Source: Candidatus Jordarchaeum sp. LHC_1308 (lineage in GTDB: Archaea > Asgardarchaeota > Jordiarchaeia > Jordiarchaeales > Freyrarchaeaceae). Taken from it: a stretch of DNA of 40,668 bases. Shown piece after piece: positions 17,691 through 25,294 of this stretch; position 1 is the first letter of the stretch; every line of letters begins with the position of its first letter. The stretch is taken from contig JAHLWX010000007.1 in assembly GCA_019057675.1 (NCBI GenBank), forward strand, positions 1 through 40,668, in the 5' to 3' direction. Below the pieces are notes generated by a model. That model was not told the origin of the DNA, did not search any database, and saw nothing but the letters and a program-made list of their open reading frames with translations. The translations under genes and the position numbers were made by a program.

Positions 17691-18194
17691 TTGGAGGATG
17701 ACGCTTGGTTGAAGTACGTTAAAGTTGTTTTTCTAGGGTTGCCCTCGGTTGGTAAGACGAGCATTATAACGCTCTTAAGTGAGAACCGGGTTGTTAAGAG
17801 CTATGATCCTACGGTAGGCGTTGACTTTGGTTCTCTGTCCATTGGTGAATGCGAGGTTTGCATGTGGGACTTCGCTGGGCAGGATAGGTTTAGGTTTCTT
17901 TGGGATGACTTCGTAAGGGGAGCGAAGGTCATCTTTGCGGTTAGTGACTCGACGCCGAAGAACGTCTTGCAGACGAAGAAGATAATAGATGAGCTTAAAG
18001 AGAAAACTGATGCACTGATAATTGGCATAGCTAACAAGCAGGATCTTCCAGGAGCCATGAAGCCCAATCAAGTTGAGAGCATACTCGGTGTTCCAACATA
18101 CGGTATGGTTGCGATAGACCCTAGGAAGAGAGTTAAGATGTACAGCATTTTGAGGCAGGCTCTAGAAGAAGCTGTTTTAACAGTAAGCAACTAG
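17691..18194 (+). CDS. Arf/Rab-like small GTPase
   Basis: 167 aa Ras-superfamily GTPase with a nearly complete set of motifs: P-loop GLPSVGKTS (16-24), switch-I Thr41, WDFAGQ (59-64) and NKQD (115-118). WDFAGQ and the size resemble archaeal Arf/Rab/MglA-like proteins. No lipidation signal or extra domain is visible. The start is TTG 17691; TTG 17709 (11 nt after GGAGG) is an alternative. It precedes the OB-fold and PCNA genes; any link to replication is inference. Confidence 0.88.
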   Translation: MEDDAWLKYVKVVFLGLPSVGKTSIITLLSENRVVKSYDPTVGVDFGSLSIGECEVCMWDFAGQDRFRFLWDDFVRGAKVIFAVSDSTPKNVLQTKKIIDELKEKTDALIIGIANKQDLPGAMKPNQVESILGVPTYGMVAIDPRKRVKMYSILRQALEEAVLTVSN

Positions 18195-18265
18195 CTTTTT
18201 CCCTAGGTTTCCACAAAAGCTTTTAATGCCTCTTCTTTCAACATGAAAACCGGGGTTTTTTCCAA

Positions 18266-18619
18266 GTGAACTCCTATGGTCTTGGACCAATAAAAAGGCA
18301 TTCGCCAAGACAATGTGCTGTCCCAAAGGAAATTAAGGATATATCGTTAATGGATCGCGTTGTGAGGATTATGGGCGTGGTGGTAGAATCGGCTTCAAAC
18401 CACATCGTTGTTGACGATGGAACAGGGATAATCAGGGTGATCCCATCAGGCGAAGTCCCTGTTCCAGAAGTTGGGAAGATCGTTAGGGTTTTTGGCTCGG
18501 TATCCCAGAATGGGAAAGGAAGCATTTACATAAATGCGGAGATTGTGCAGGACATGAGCTCCTTGGATTTGGAGCTTTACAGTAAGGTGAAGAAAGTTAA
18601 AAAGCCCGGTTTGACATGA
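18266..18619 (+). CDS. Small OB-fold nucleic-acid-binding protein
   Basis: 117 aa. A single OB fold covers about residues 27-100, with the pattern RIMGVVVES, VDDGTGIIRVI and GKIVRVFGSV found in RPA2/Stn1-like and tRNA-anticodon OB proteins. A basic tail KVKKVKKP follows. It sits 33 bp before pcna in the replication cluster, so ssDNA binding is plausible. The GTG start has no clear SD. Confidence 0.7.
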   Translation: MNSYGLGPIKRHSPRQCAVPKEIKDISLMDRVVRIMGVVVESASNHIVVDDGTGIIRVIPSGEVPVPEVGKIVRVFGSVSQNGKGSIYINAEIVQDMSSLDLELYSKVKKVKKPGLT

Positions 18620-18652
18620 AAATTAGGGGTGTTTAAGAAGGGAGGGAAAAGC

Positions 18653-19408
18653 TTGCCATTTAGAGCAAAGTTTTCTGACGCGAGAACTTGGAAGCGGATT
18701 GTTGACGCGATAAGCGTGCTTGTAGATGAGGCTATCTTCAGGGCGAATGAAAATTCTATGAGAGTTAGAGCGATGGATCCAAGCCATGTTGCTATGGTGG
18801 ACATTTATCTACCCGCCGGAATATTTGATGAATACGCGTGTAGCGGCGAGGTGGCCATAGGCTTGAACCTTGACGAAATGGGGAAAGTGATGCGAAGGGC
18901 AGGTACAAACGATGAATTAGAACTTGTCCTTGACGAGGCTGCAAGCAGCCTTCGCGTGCATCTTAAGGGAGCCACTACAAGAACTTTCAGGTTATCTCTC
19001 CTAGACATAGGGGGGGAGGAGCCCCCTACGCCATCCATTAAGTTTAATGTTGAGGCGAAGATGTTGTCTGACGCTCTAGTTCAAGCGTTGAAGGACGCTG
19101 AGTTGTTCAGCGATCACGTGCGGGTCTCGGCTACGCCAGATGGAGTGCAGATTGCTGCTTCAGGTGACACGAGCGGAGTGGAGGTCAAGATAGACAAGGG
19201 AAGCGAGGCTCTTCTAGAGCTGAGCGTGGCGGAGAGTTCAAGGGCGATATATGCTCTCAGCTACCTTTCAGACATGATTAAGGCAGCTTCCGTGAGCGAA
19301 ACAATAACTCTCAGCTTCTCCACCGATATGCCTTTAAAGCTTGAGTTTAGAGTTCTCGGAGAAGGAAAGGTAACTTACTGGCTTGCTCCTAGGATCGAGG
19401 CAGAATAA
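18653..19408 (+). CDS. pcn: DNA polymerase sliding clamp (PCNA)
   Basis: 251 aa, normal length for a PCNA protomer. The N-terminal half has AMDPSHVAMVDI, the central loop DIGGEEPPTP is the interdomain connector, and the C-terminus ends with YWLAPRIEAE. PCNA rings tether DNA polymerase, FEN1 and ligase. TTG 18653 is set by GGAGGG about 7 nt upstream; the longer frame from 18629 starts before this SD. Only one PCNA gene is seen here. Confidence 0.96.
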   Translation: MPFRAKFSDARTWKRIVDAISVLVDEAIFRANENSMRVRAMDPSHVAMVDIYLPAGIFDEYACSGEVAIGLNLDEMGKVMRRAGTNDELELVLDEAASSLRVHLKGATTRTFRLSLLDIGGEEPPTPSIKFNVEAKMLSDALVQALKDAELFSDHVRVSATPDGVQIAASGDTSGVEVKIDKGSEALLELSVAESSRAIYALSYLSDMIKAASVSETITLSFSTDMPLKLEFRVLGEGKVTYWLAPRIEAE

Positions 19409-19414
19409 GGGGGG

Positions 19415-19424
19415 CTTTAAAAAC
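19415..19424 (+). promoter_or_regulatory. TATA box upstream of priL
   Basis: CTTTAAAAAC lies about 60-70 bp before the proposed priL start, giving a leader of roughly 40 nt that includes the GGAGAGGGTG SD region at 19468-19477. Confidence 0.45.
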
Positions 19425-19484
19425 ATAACCTCTCCTTAAGTTTACTGTAGGAAGCTATTAGAAAAAAGGAGAGGGTGCAGTATA

Positions 19485-20513
19485 ATTTCTCGTTATTTTG
19501 TTGCAAAGTACCCTTTCACGTCTGAGGCGCAAGCATGGCTTAAGGAGAGAAGAATAGGCTTAGAGGATCTGATTAAGGAAGGATACCATAACGTTCTGGA
19601 GAGGGGAAAAGAGAGGGTGTTGAGTGCCCTTGAGAATGGGGTTGTTTCTCCCAGCTTAGACGACCCTGAAGTAGAGTTTCTCTCTTTTCCTGTGGCTAGA
19701 CTAATCGTCGAGATCGTTGGAGACGCGTTTTTACGTCACAGATTCGCGGTAGCTGAGGCGAAGAGGTCTCAAAGCCTATTTAAAGATGAGGATGAAGACA
19801 CGCTGATTAGCATAGCGACGCATACCTTCGGCATTAATTGCGGGTTTGCCAAGAGGGACATTGGAGGAAGAAGATATCCTTTCAGGATTCACTTCGCAGA
19901 TTACTTGAGGTATGCGTCTGGATTCCATGACCCATACTGGAAACTCGTTAACAGGGTTCTTTCGAGGGGATACGTTTTTCTCGTTAAGGAAGATTTTACG
20001 AGAATACTGGCTAGTGCTGTCGAGAGAAGGCTCTCAGAGCCACGGGAGCCTCCTTTGAAAGTACCTTCCGAGATAAAGCAGATTGTGGACGAAGTTGCAT
20101 TTAGAGTCGTAGCTAAACGTGAGAAGTACGCTTTCGATAAGGTGGAAGGGGAAGTTGTGGAGGAAGCGTTTCCTCCGTGCATAACGGCACTTATCTCAGC
20201 GTTGCAGAGAAGCCAGCCTCTTTCACACAGTGCAAGGTTTACTTTGACTTCATTCCTCCTTAACATAGGATATCCTATTGAGAAGGTTGTTTCGCTTTTT
20301 AGCGAGGTGCCCGATTTCAAGGAGGACTTGACAAGGTACCAAGTTGAGCACATTGCAGGCATAAAGAGTGGAACGAGGTATACGCCTCCGAAGTGCGAAA
20401 CAATGAGAACGTACGGTTTGTGCCTGTCACGCGAAGAGTGCGGAAACGTGAAACATCCCCTTGAGTATTATAGAAGACATAGACGACGACACCTAAAGGA
20501 GGCGGAAAGTTGA
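19485..20513 (+). CDS. priL: DNA primase large subunit PriL
   Basis: Large subunit of the archaeo-eukaryotic primase. The C-terminal Fe-S domain has four Cys in FPPCITAL, PPKCETM, YGLCLS and EECGNVKHP. The first canonical start is GTG 19617, but recognisable PriL N-terminal sequence (RYFVAKYPFTSEAQAWLKE) begins near 19491. The frame is open from 19440 with no ATG/GTG/TTG. An SD-like GAGGGTG at 19471-19477 precedes ATA 19482 and ATT 19485; ATT has 7-nt spacing and is given here. The stop overlaps priS (TTGA). Confidence 0.9.
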   Translation: MSRYFVAKYPFTSEAQAWLKERRIGLEDLIKEGYHNVLERGKERVLSALENGVVSPSLDDPEVEFLSFPVARLIVEIVGDAFLRHRFAVAEAKRSQSLFKDEDEDTLISIATHTFGINCGFAKRDIGGRRYPFRIHFADYLRYASGFHDPYWKLVNRVLSRGYVFLVKEDFTRILASAVERRLSEPREPPLKVPSEIKQIVDEVAFRVVAKREKYAFDKVEGEVVEEAFPPCITALISALQRSQPLSHSARFTLTSFLLNIGYPIEKVVSLFSEVPDFKEDLTRYQVEHIAGIKSGTRYTPPKCETMRTYGLCLSREECGNVKHPLEYYRRHRRRHLKEAES

Positions 20514-21754
20514 GTTTAGATAGACAGGTGAAAAACGAAGTCTACATTAAAAATCTCTTCAGAAGATATTATCAAGAGAACAGGGTGGAGCCTCCATATT
20601 CAATGGAGAAGAGGGAGTTTGGATTCATGTTCTTCGGTGCGCAAACCATGATGAGGCACTTGTCTTTCTCAGAGCCTGAAAGCCTTCAGAAATTTTTGGC
20701 TTCAAGAGTGCCATCTAACGCCTTTTATTCCGCAGCATATTACACAAGGCCTGATGCTGCAAGAATGGATGAAAAGGTCTGGGAGGGGTGCGACCTCATA
20801 TTTGACATAGATGCAGACCACCTTGAAACGCCATGTAAAGCAGTTCACGATAAATGGATCTGCCAGCACTGTGGGCAAAGTGGTGCAGGAGAGAAGCCTG
20901 AAAAGTGCCCGTTATGCGGGGAACAGAGCATAGAAGAGAGAACTTGGCTATGTGAAGTATGTCTGGAAGCGGCTAAAAATGAGTTGATAAAACTAATTGA
21001 GGACTTCTTAATGGCTGATTTTGGCATTGGCACAGATGAATTAAGAGTAGTTTTCTCAGGGCATAGAGGATACCATGTTCACGTGACTACAAAGGCGCTG
21101 CTAGACCTAGACCAGAACGCAAGGCGTGAGATAGTGGATTACATAAAGGGCGTGGGTCTTGAGCCACGTTATCATGGGCTTATTGAGGCGCGTGAAGGGA
21201 GAAGCAAGATCTTAAAAGGACCACGGACCGATGAGGATGGATGGAGGGGGAGACTGGCTAGAGGAGTAATTAAAACCGTATTGCTGATGGATGAAAGAAA
21301 CATTCCTCAGGAAAGAAAAATGAGAAACGCTTTACGAGGTTTACTGAGAGATAAAGATAGGGTGGCTGATTCATTGAGGGCGGGAGTATGGGATCCTGTG
21401 AGAGGCATTGGAATAGATATTTGGGAGTACATAGCGAAGCTTGCTGTTGAGAAAGTCGGAGGAAGAATCGATGAACCCGTGACGGCGGATGTTAGAAGGC
21501 TAATAAGGCTTCCTACATCCTTGCACGGGAAAACGGGCTTTAAAGTTTGCCCCATACAGCTTGGAGAGCTCTCGTCCTTCGACCCATTTAAACACGCATT
21601 AGTATTTAAGGGGGAAGTTACCGTCCACGTGGATGAGTCCCCTAAGTTCAGAGTTGGGGAAGAGGAATTTGGCCCATTCAAAGATGAAGATGTGGAACTA
21701 CCCCTCTCAGCGGCAGTTCTATTATTATGTAAAGGCGTCGCGTACTTGAAGTGA
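20510..21754 (+). CDS. priS: DNA primase small (catalytic) subunit PriS
   Basis: 414 aa. The catalytic metal-binding motif FDIDAD, the SGHRGYHVHV block and RLIRLPTSLHG are intact; a zinc knuckle (CQHCG, CPLCG, CEVC) is inserted as in other archaeal PriS. TTG 20510 follows GGAGG and overlaps the priL stop. The last 35 residues (GPFKDEDVELPLSAA...KGVAYL) resemble the C-terminal B domain of the GINS protein encoded next, a relation I recall as noted before for archaeal primases. Confidence 0.96.
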   Translation: MSLDRQVKNEVYIKNLFRRYYQENRVEPPYSMEKREFGFMFFGAQTMMRHLSFSEPESLQKFLASRVPSNAFYSAAYYTRPDAARMDEKVWEGCDLIFDIDADHLETPCKAVHDKWICQHCGQSGAGEKPEKCPLCGEQSIEERTWLCEVCLEAAKNELIKLIEDFLMADFGIGTDELRVVFSGHRGYHVHVTTKALLDLDQNARREIVDYIKGVGLEPRYHGLIEAREGRSKILKGPRTDEDGWRGRLARGVIKTVLLMDERNIPQERKMRNALRGLLRDKDRVADSLRAGVWDPVRGIGIDIWEYIAKLAVEKVGGRIDEPVTADVRRLIRLPTSLHGKTGFKVCPIQLGELSSFDPFKHALVFKGEVTVHVDESPKFRVGEEEFGPFKDEDVELPLSAAVLLLCKGVAYLK

Positions 21755-21772
21755 TATATTGGGGGGTTAGGA

Positions 21773-22273
21773 ATGTATAAAGAGATTCGCGGAGCGTGGC
21801 TCGCAGAGCAAAAGGAGGCCGCTCTTCAGCCGCTGGGTGAAGATTTCTTTGAGAACGCGGCAAGATACCTCAAGCAATTAGAAAAATTGGAGGGGGAAGT
21901 GGCTGAACTGGTTGGAGTAAAGAGGGAGCGAGCGAAGTTTATGATAATGGACCTGATGGAATTAAGATTGGAAAAAATAATCTTGAACATTATGGCCGAT
22001 GCCCCCTTCAACATCGAGACATTAACTCAAAGGGAAAGAAACGTCCATAGTTCTCTCAAAAGGTTATTGGCAATAGAGGAGGACGAACTGGAAGCGCTAG
22101 AAGAAGACGGCTTCTTGGTTGTACGTATACTCGTAGACTTGCCGGAAATCGTTGGAGCAGACTTGCAGACCTATGGTCCATTTAAGGCGGAAGACGTAGC
22201 TACGCTCCCTAAGGAAAACGCCATCGCCCTTATAAGGAAGGGGGCCGCAACGCCAATAGCGACCGGTAAGTAA
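21773..22273 (+). CDS. gins51: GINS complex subunit Gins51
   Basis: 166 aa. It has a helical A domain at the N-terminus and the short B domain at the C-terminus (YGPFKAEDVATLP, then ALIRKGAA). This A-B order identifies the Gins51 (Sld5/Psf1-like) type, which with Gins23 or as a homotetramer activates the MCM helicase. ATG 21773 follows a G-rich SD, 18 bp after priS, so pcna-priL-priS-gins51 is one replication cluster. Confidence 0.9.
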   Translation: MYKEIRGAWLAEQKEAALQPLGEDFFENAARYLKQLEKLEGEVAELVGVKRERAKFMIMDLMELRLEKIILNIMADAPFNIETLTQRERNVHSSLKRLLAIEEDELEALEEDGFLVVRILVDLPEIVGADLQTYGPFKAEDVATLPKENAIALIRKGAATPIATGK

Positions 22274-22334
22274 ATTAAAGTTAATAGAGTGAAGTGTGGG
22301 AATGTTCCGGATGACAGTCATTTATCGCAAAAAG

Positions 22335-22343
22335 TTTTTAAAC
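22335..22343 (+). promoter_or_regulatory. TATA box of the stalk ribosomal-protein operon
   Basis: TTTTTAAAC precedes rpl11. Transcription is expected near 22365, leaving a leader of about 65 nt with the SD AAGGTGA just before the TTG start. Confidence 0.6.
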
Positions 22344-22431
22344 AATTGGACTCTTGTCCTTTCTCAATCATCATGAAGATGACACTTTTTCACCGGCTTC
22401 CAATAAGGGCTCATTAAGAAGGTGAACGGGT

Positions 22432-22917
22432 TTGGGCAAAGTTACCATTGAGGCTCTTGTTGAAGGAGGAAAAGCGACGGCTGGTCCTCCCATAGGTCCA
22501 GCTTTAGGACCTACAGGGGTTAACCTTTATCAAGTAGTTCAAAAAATAAATGAGCTAACAGCCAAGTTTAGGGGTCTTAAAGTTCCAGTGAAGATAACAG
22601 TTAACACCGACGATAAGTCATTTGAAGTAGAAGTGGGTGTTCCGCCCGTATCTGCCCTTATTCTGAGTAAGATAGGCAAGGAGCGGGCTACAGGAAGTCC
22701 TAAAAAAGAAGTTACAGGCGACATTTCGATTAAAGACATAGTCGAAATAGCCAAGATGAAGCGTGTCCAATTGTCGGCTAAGACTTTAGCCGGAGCCGTA
22801 AGAACCATCCTTGGGACATGTGTCTCTATGGGGGTTACGGTGGAAGGCAAGGATCCACGTGAAGTTCAAAAAGAGGTATTGGAAGGAAAATATAGCGATC
22901 TATTATCTGAGGAGTGA
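22432..22917 (+). CDS. rpl11: 50S ribosomal protein uL11
   Basis: 161 aa. It binds 23S rRNA at the GTPase-associated centre together with uL10-aL12. The Pro-rich N-terminus AGPPIGPALGPTGVN and the C-terminal RNA-binding TLAGAVRTILGTCVSMG are diagnostic. TTG 22432 lies 7 nt after GGTGA. First gene of uL11-uL1-uL10-aL12, the conserved archaeal order. Confidence 0.97.
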   Translation: MGKVTIEALVEGGKATAGPPIGPALGPTGVNLYQVVQKINELTAKFRGLKVPVKITVNTDDKSFEVEVGVPPVSALILSKIGKERATGSPKKEVTGDISIKDIVEIAKMKRVQLSAKTLAGAVRTILGTCVSMGVTVEGKDPREVQKEVLEGKYSDLLSEE

Positions 22918-22958
22918 AAACCTTTCTTTAAGTCAGGGTTGATGTTGAGGGAGTTTCC

Positions 22959-23621
22959 ATGCCGGTTGATAAAAAGGAGTTAATTAAGATATTGAAAAAA
23001 ATTGATGAATCTTCTAAGAAGAGGAAGTTCACAGAGTCAGTGGAGATAGCAGTTAACCTTAAGGATGTTGACCTTAAAAAGCCCGAGAACCGCATAAACA
23101 CAGAGTTAGTCCTTCCATACAACATTGGAAAGGAACCACGAATTTGTGTTATTGCTTCAGGGGAGACCGCTGTAAAGGCCAAGGAGCTTGAAGTAAAGAT
23201 ATTAGACAAAGATGAGCTTCAGAGTTTAACAGGAAATAAAAAAGCTATAAGGAAACTGGCCAAAGCATTTGATTTTTTCGTCGCCACAGTCGATCTTATG
23301 CCTCTTGTGGGGCGAGTTCTCGGTGCCATCTTAGGCCCTAGGGGAAAGATGCCCAAGCCTATCCCTCCAAATGTGGATTTAAAGTCAGTAATTGAGAATT
23401 ACAAAAAGACTATTAAGCTAAGAATAAGAGATAACCCCTGCCTCCACGCTAAGGTCGGTATTAGAGGTATGGATGAGGAAAAGCTGGCCGAAAACATAAA
23501 TGCGGTAATATCATTCCTCGAGGAGAAGCTTGAGCGGGGACCTAATAACATCAAGTCAATTTACTTGAAGACGACAATGGGATCGCCCGTCAAGGTACCA
23601 TACATGAGAGGCAAGAGGTGA
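22959..23621 (+). CDS. rpl1: 50S ribosomal protein uL1
   Basis: 220 aa, forms the L1 stalk at the tRNA exit site and in several archaea represses its own operon. GAILGPRGKMPKPIPPN and the C-terminal YLKTTMGSPVKVP are conserved. ATG 22959 follows GAGGGAG. Autoregulation is family knowledge; I could not locate an L1-binding site in the leader with confidence. Confidence 0.97.
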   Translation: MPVDKKELIKILKKIDESSKKRKFTESVEIAVNLKDVDLKKPENRINTELVLPYNIGKEPRICVIASGETAVKAKELEVKILDKDELQSLTGNKKAIRKLAKAFDFFVATVDLMPLVGRVLGAILGPRGKMPKPIPPNVDLKSVIENYKKTIKLRIRDNPCLHAKVGIRGMDEEKLAENINAVISFLEEKLERGPNNIKSIYLKTTMGSPVKVPYMRGKR

Positions 23622-23627
23622 GGGAAA

Positions 23628-24647
23628 GTGCAAGCTGAGCTGACTGCCAGAGGAAGACCTGTTCCGGAGTATAAGGTAAGAAAAGTTGAGGAAATCCGAC
23701 GCCTTATGGAGTCTTATAAAGTAATAAGTCTCGCCAAGATTGAGGGTATAGGGGCTAAGCAACTCCAAGAGCTAAGAGACAGGCTGAGAGGACAGGCCTT
23801 AATAAAAGTGGAGAAAAACACTTTGGTGATGAAGGCAATAGAGAAGCTTGCTGGCAGTAAAAAAGAAATGAAAAAACTTGAAGAGTATATCAAGGGTCCA
23901 ATAGCCCTCATTTTAACTAACATGAATCCTTTTAAGCTTAACCTGATACTTGAGAAGAACAAGAGTAGGGCACCCGTTAAGCCTGAGACAGTTACGCCCA
24001 TAGACATAGTTGTTCCAGCAGGGAACACTGGTCTCCCTCCAGGGCCAGTAATAAGTGAACTTGGAAGCGTGGGGCTACCCACGAGAGTGGAGTCGGGCAC
24101 CATATGGATTACTAAGGACACTCGTGTGGCAAAGGCAGGAGAGCTCGTCTCAAAACCTCTTGCAGACGTGCTTAGAAGGCTAGGAATAGAGCCGTTGGAA
24201 GTTGGATTATCCCTGTCTGCAGCTTACGACGAGGGAGTAGTGATTTCAGAGAAGGACTTAAAAATTAACCCTCAAGAATTCTCTGAGGAAATTAAAAGGG
24301 CGCATGTGGAGGCTTTCAACCTCGCCATATCAGCCCAAATAACTATCCCAGAAACTATGCCATCAATACTCCAGAAAGCGCATGTGGAGGCTTTCAACCT
24401 CGCCATAAACGCCGCTTTGCCCGTCATCGAAACATTACCGCACATTTTAAGGCTCGCCGAAAGCAGAGCGATGAGCCTAGCTATGGCCATAGCAAGCAAG
24501 AAACCCGACGCTATACCAGAAAGCGTCCTCAAAGTTCAGGCTGTGATCCAGCAGGCCGCTTCCGAGAAGAAAGAGGAAAAAGTTGAAGAAAAAAAGAAGA
24601 AGGAAGTTGAAGAGGAGGTCGGAGGCTTAGAAAGTTTATTTGGTTAA
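23628..24647 (+). CDS. rpl10: 50S ribosomal protein uL10 (P0)
   Basis: 339 aa. An N-terminal rRNA-binding domain is followed by the long C-terminal spine on which aL12 dimers sit, then a charged hinge and the GGLESLFG end shared with aL12. The spine has three helical units; the first two share AHVEAFNLAI and are identical over 30 nt at DNA level. GTG 23628 follows GGTGAGGG, 6 bp after rpl1. Confidence 0.96.
   Translation: MQAELTARGRPVPEYKVRKVEEIRRLMESYKVISLAKIEGIGAKQLQELRDRLRGQALIKVEKNTLVMKAIEKLAGSKKEMKKLEEYIKGPIALILTNMNPFKLNLILEKNKSRAPVKPETVTPIDIVVPAGNTGLPPGPVISELGSVGLPTRVESGTIWITKDTRVAKAGELVSKPLADVLRRLGIEPLEVGLSLSAAYDEGVVISEKDLKINPQEFSEEIKRAHVEAFNLAISAQITIPETMPSILQKAHVEAFNLAINAALPVIETLPHILRLAESRAMSLAMAIASKKPDAIPESVLKVQAVIQQAASEKKEEKVEEKKKKEVEEEVGGLESLFG
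24300..24407 (+). repeat. 30-bp exact direct repeat inside rpl10
   Basis: Two exact 30-nt copies (24300-24329 and 24378-24407), 78 bp (26 codons) apart, encode the same helix AHVEAFNLAI in consecutive aL12-binding spine units. The flanking codons differ. Confidence 0.95.
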
Positions 24648-24657
24648 AAATGTGAAA

Positions 24658-24670
24658 CCTTTAAAAATAG
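24658..24670 (+). promoter_or_regulatory. Separate TATA box for rpl12
   Basis: CCTTTAAAAATAG lies in the 60-bp gap after rpl10, about 40 bp before the rpl12 start. It would give extra aL12 transcript, fitting the need for several copies per ribosome. Confidence 0.6.
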
Positions 24671-24707
24671 TTCTAAAACTTATGACTGGTAAAGAGGTGA
24701 AACAAAA

Positions 24708-25016
24708 ATGGAATACGTATATGCTGCAATGCTCCTTCACCGTGCTGGAAAAAGCATAAATGAGGAAAACATAAAAAAGATCCTCTCTGCAGCGGGAGTT
24801 ACACCTGACGAGGTGAGAGTAAAAGCACTGGTCGCCGCCTTAGGGGAAGTGAACATAGATGAGGCAATAAAGAGCGCAGCACCGATTCCTATGGCAGTAA
24901 CACCTGTAACACCACAATCCGAAGCAACAGCAACAACTAAAGAGAAGGAGGAAAAGAAGAAGGAAGAGAAAAAAGAGGAGGAAGCGTTAGAGGGGCTAGG
25001 TGCCCTTTTCGGTTAA
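24708..25016 (+). CDS. rpl12: 50S ribosomal protein aL12 (P1)
   Basis: 102 aa. The N-terminal helical dimerisation domain ([15 protein letters not shown]) is followed by an Ala/Pro/Thr hinge, a Lys/Glu-rich segment and the conserved EGLGALFG tail that contacts translation factors. ATG 24708 follows GAGGTGA. Confidence 0.97.
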   Translation: MEYVYAAMLLHRAGKSINEENIKKILSAAGVTPDEVRVKALVAALGEVNIDEAIKSAAPIPMAVTPVTPQSEATATTKEKEEKKKEEKKEEEALEGLGALFG

Positions 25017-25113
25017 AGGGTAACTTCGCTGTATCAGCAGTCTAAAGAGAAAAACTGATAGATGGCTAGAGCCTCTTTCCTCGGAGACGCACTATTAGCT
25101 ACTTAGGGAGTTC

Positions 25114-25260
25114 GTGAATGCAGGAATTCAGATTAAGTCTCCGGCACACATGACTCTTTGTATGAATACTTGGTCGCATAAGGTCAAGAGCGTTAGGAGG
25201 CAGTATCGAACTGGTAGTGGGTTCGAGAGAGCAATATCCGACAAAAAAATAGTCTATTAA
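25114..25260 (+). CDS. Possible 48-aa small ORF, unrecognised
   Basis: In the 278-bp gap between rpl12 and the convergent alaS, one frame is open for 48 codons from GTG 25114, which is preceded by GGGAG. The product is basic and has no recognisable motif. A chance ORF of this length is quite possible. Confidence 0.2.
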   Translation: MNAGIQIKSPAHMTLCMNTWSHKVKSVRRQYRTGSGFERAISDKKIVY

Positions 25261-25294
25261 TGGCGAGGTAAGCAGAACTTCTCTCAAAATCTCT

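Noticed and set aside
22365-22431. uL1 autoregulatory binding site in the stalk-operon leader
   Set aside because: GATGA-like words exist, but no stem-loop clearly mimicking the 23S L1 site could be drawn.
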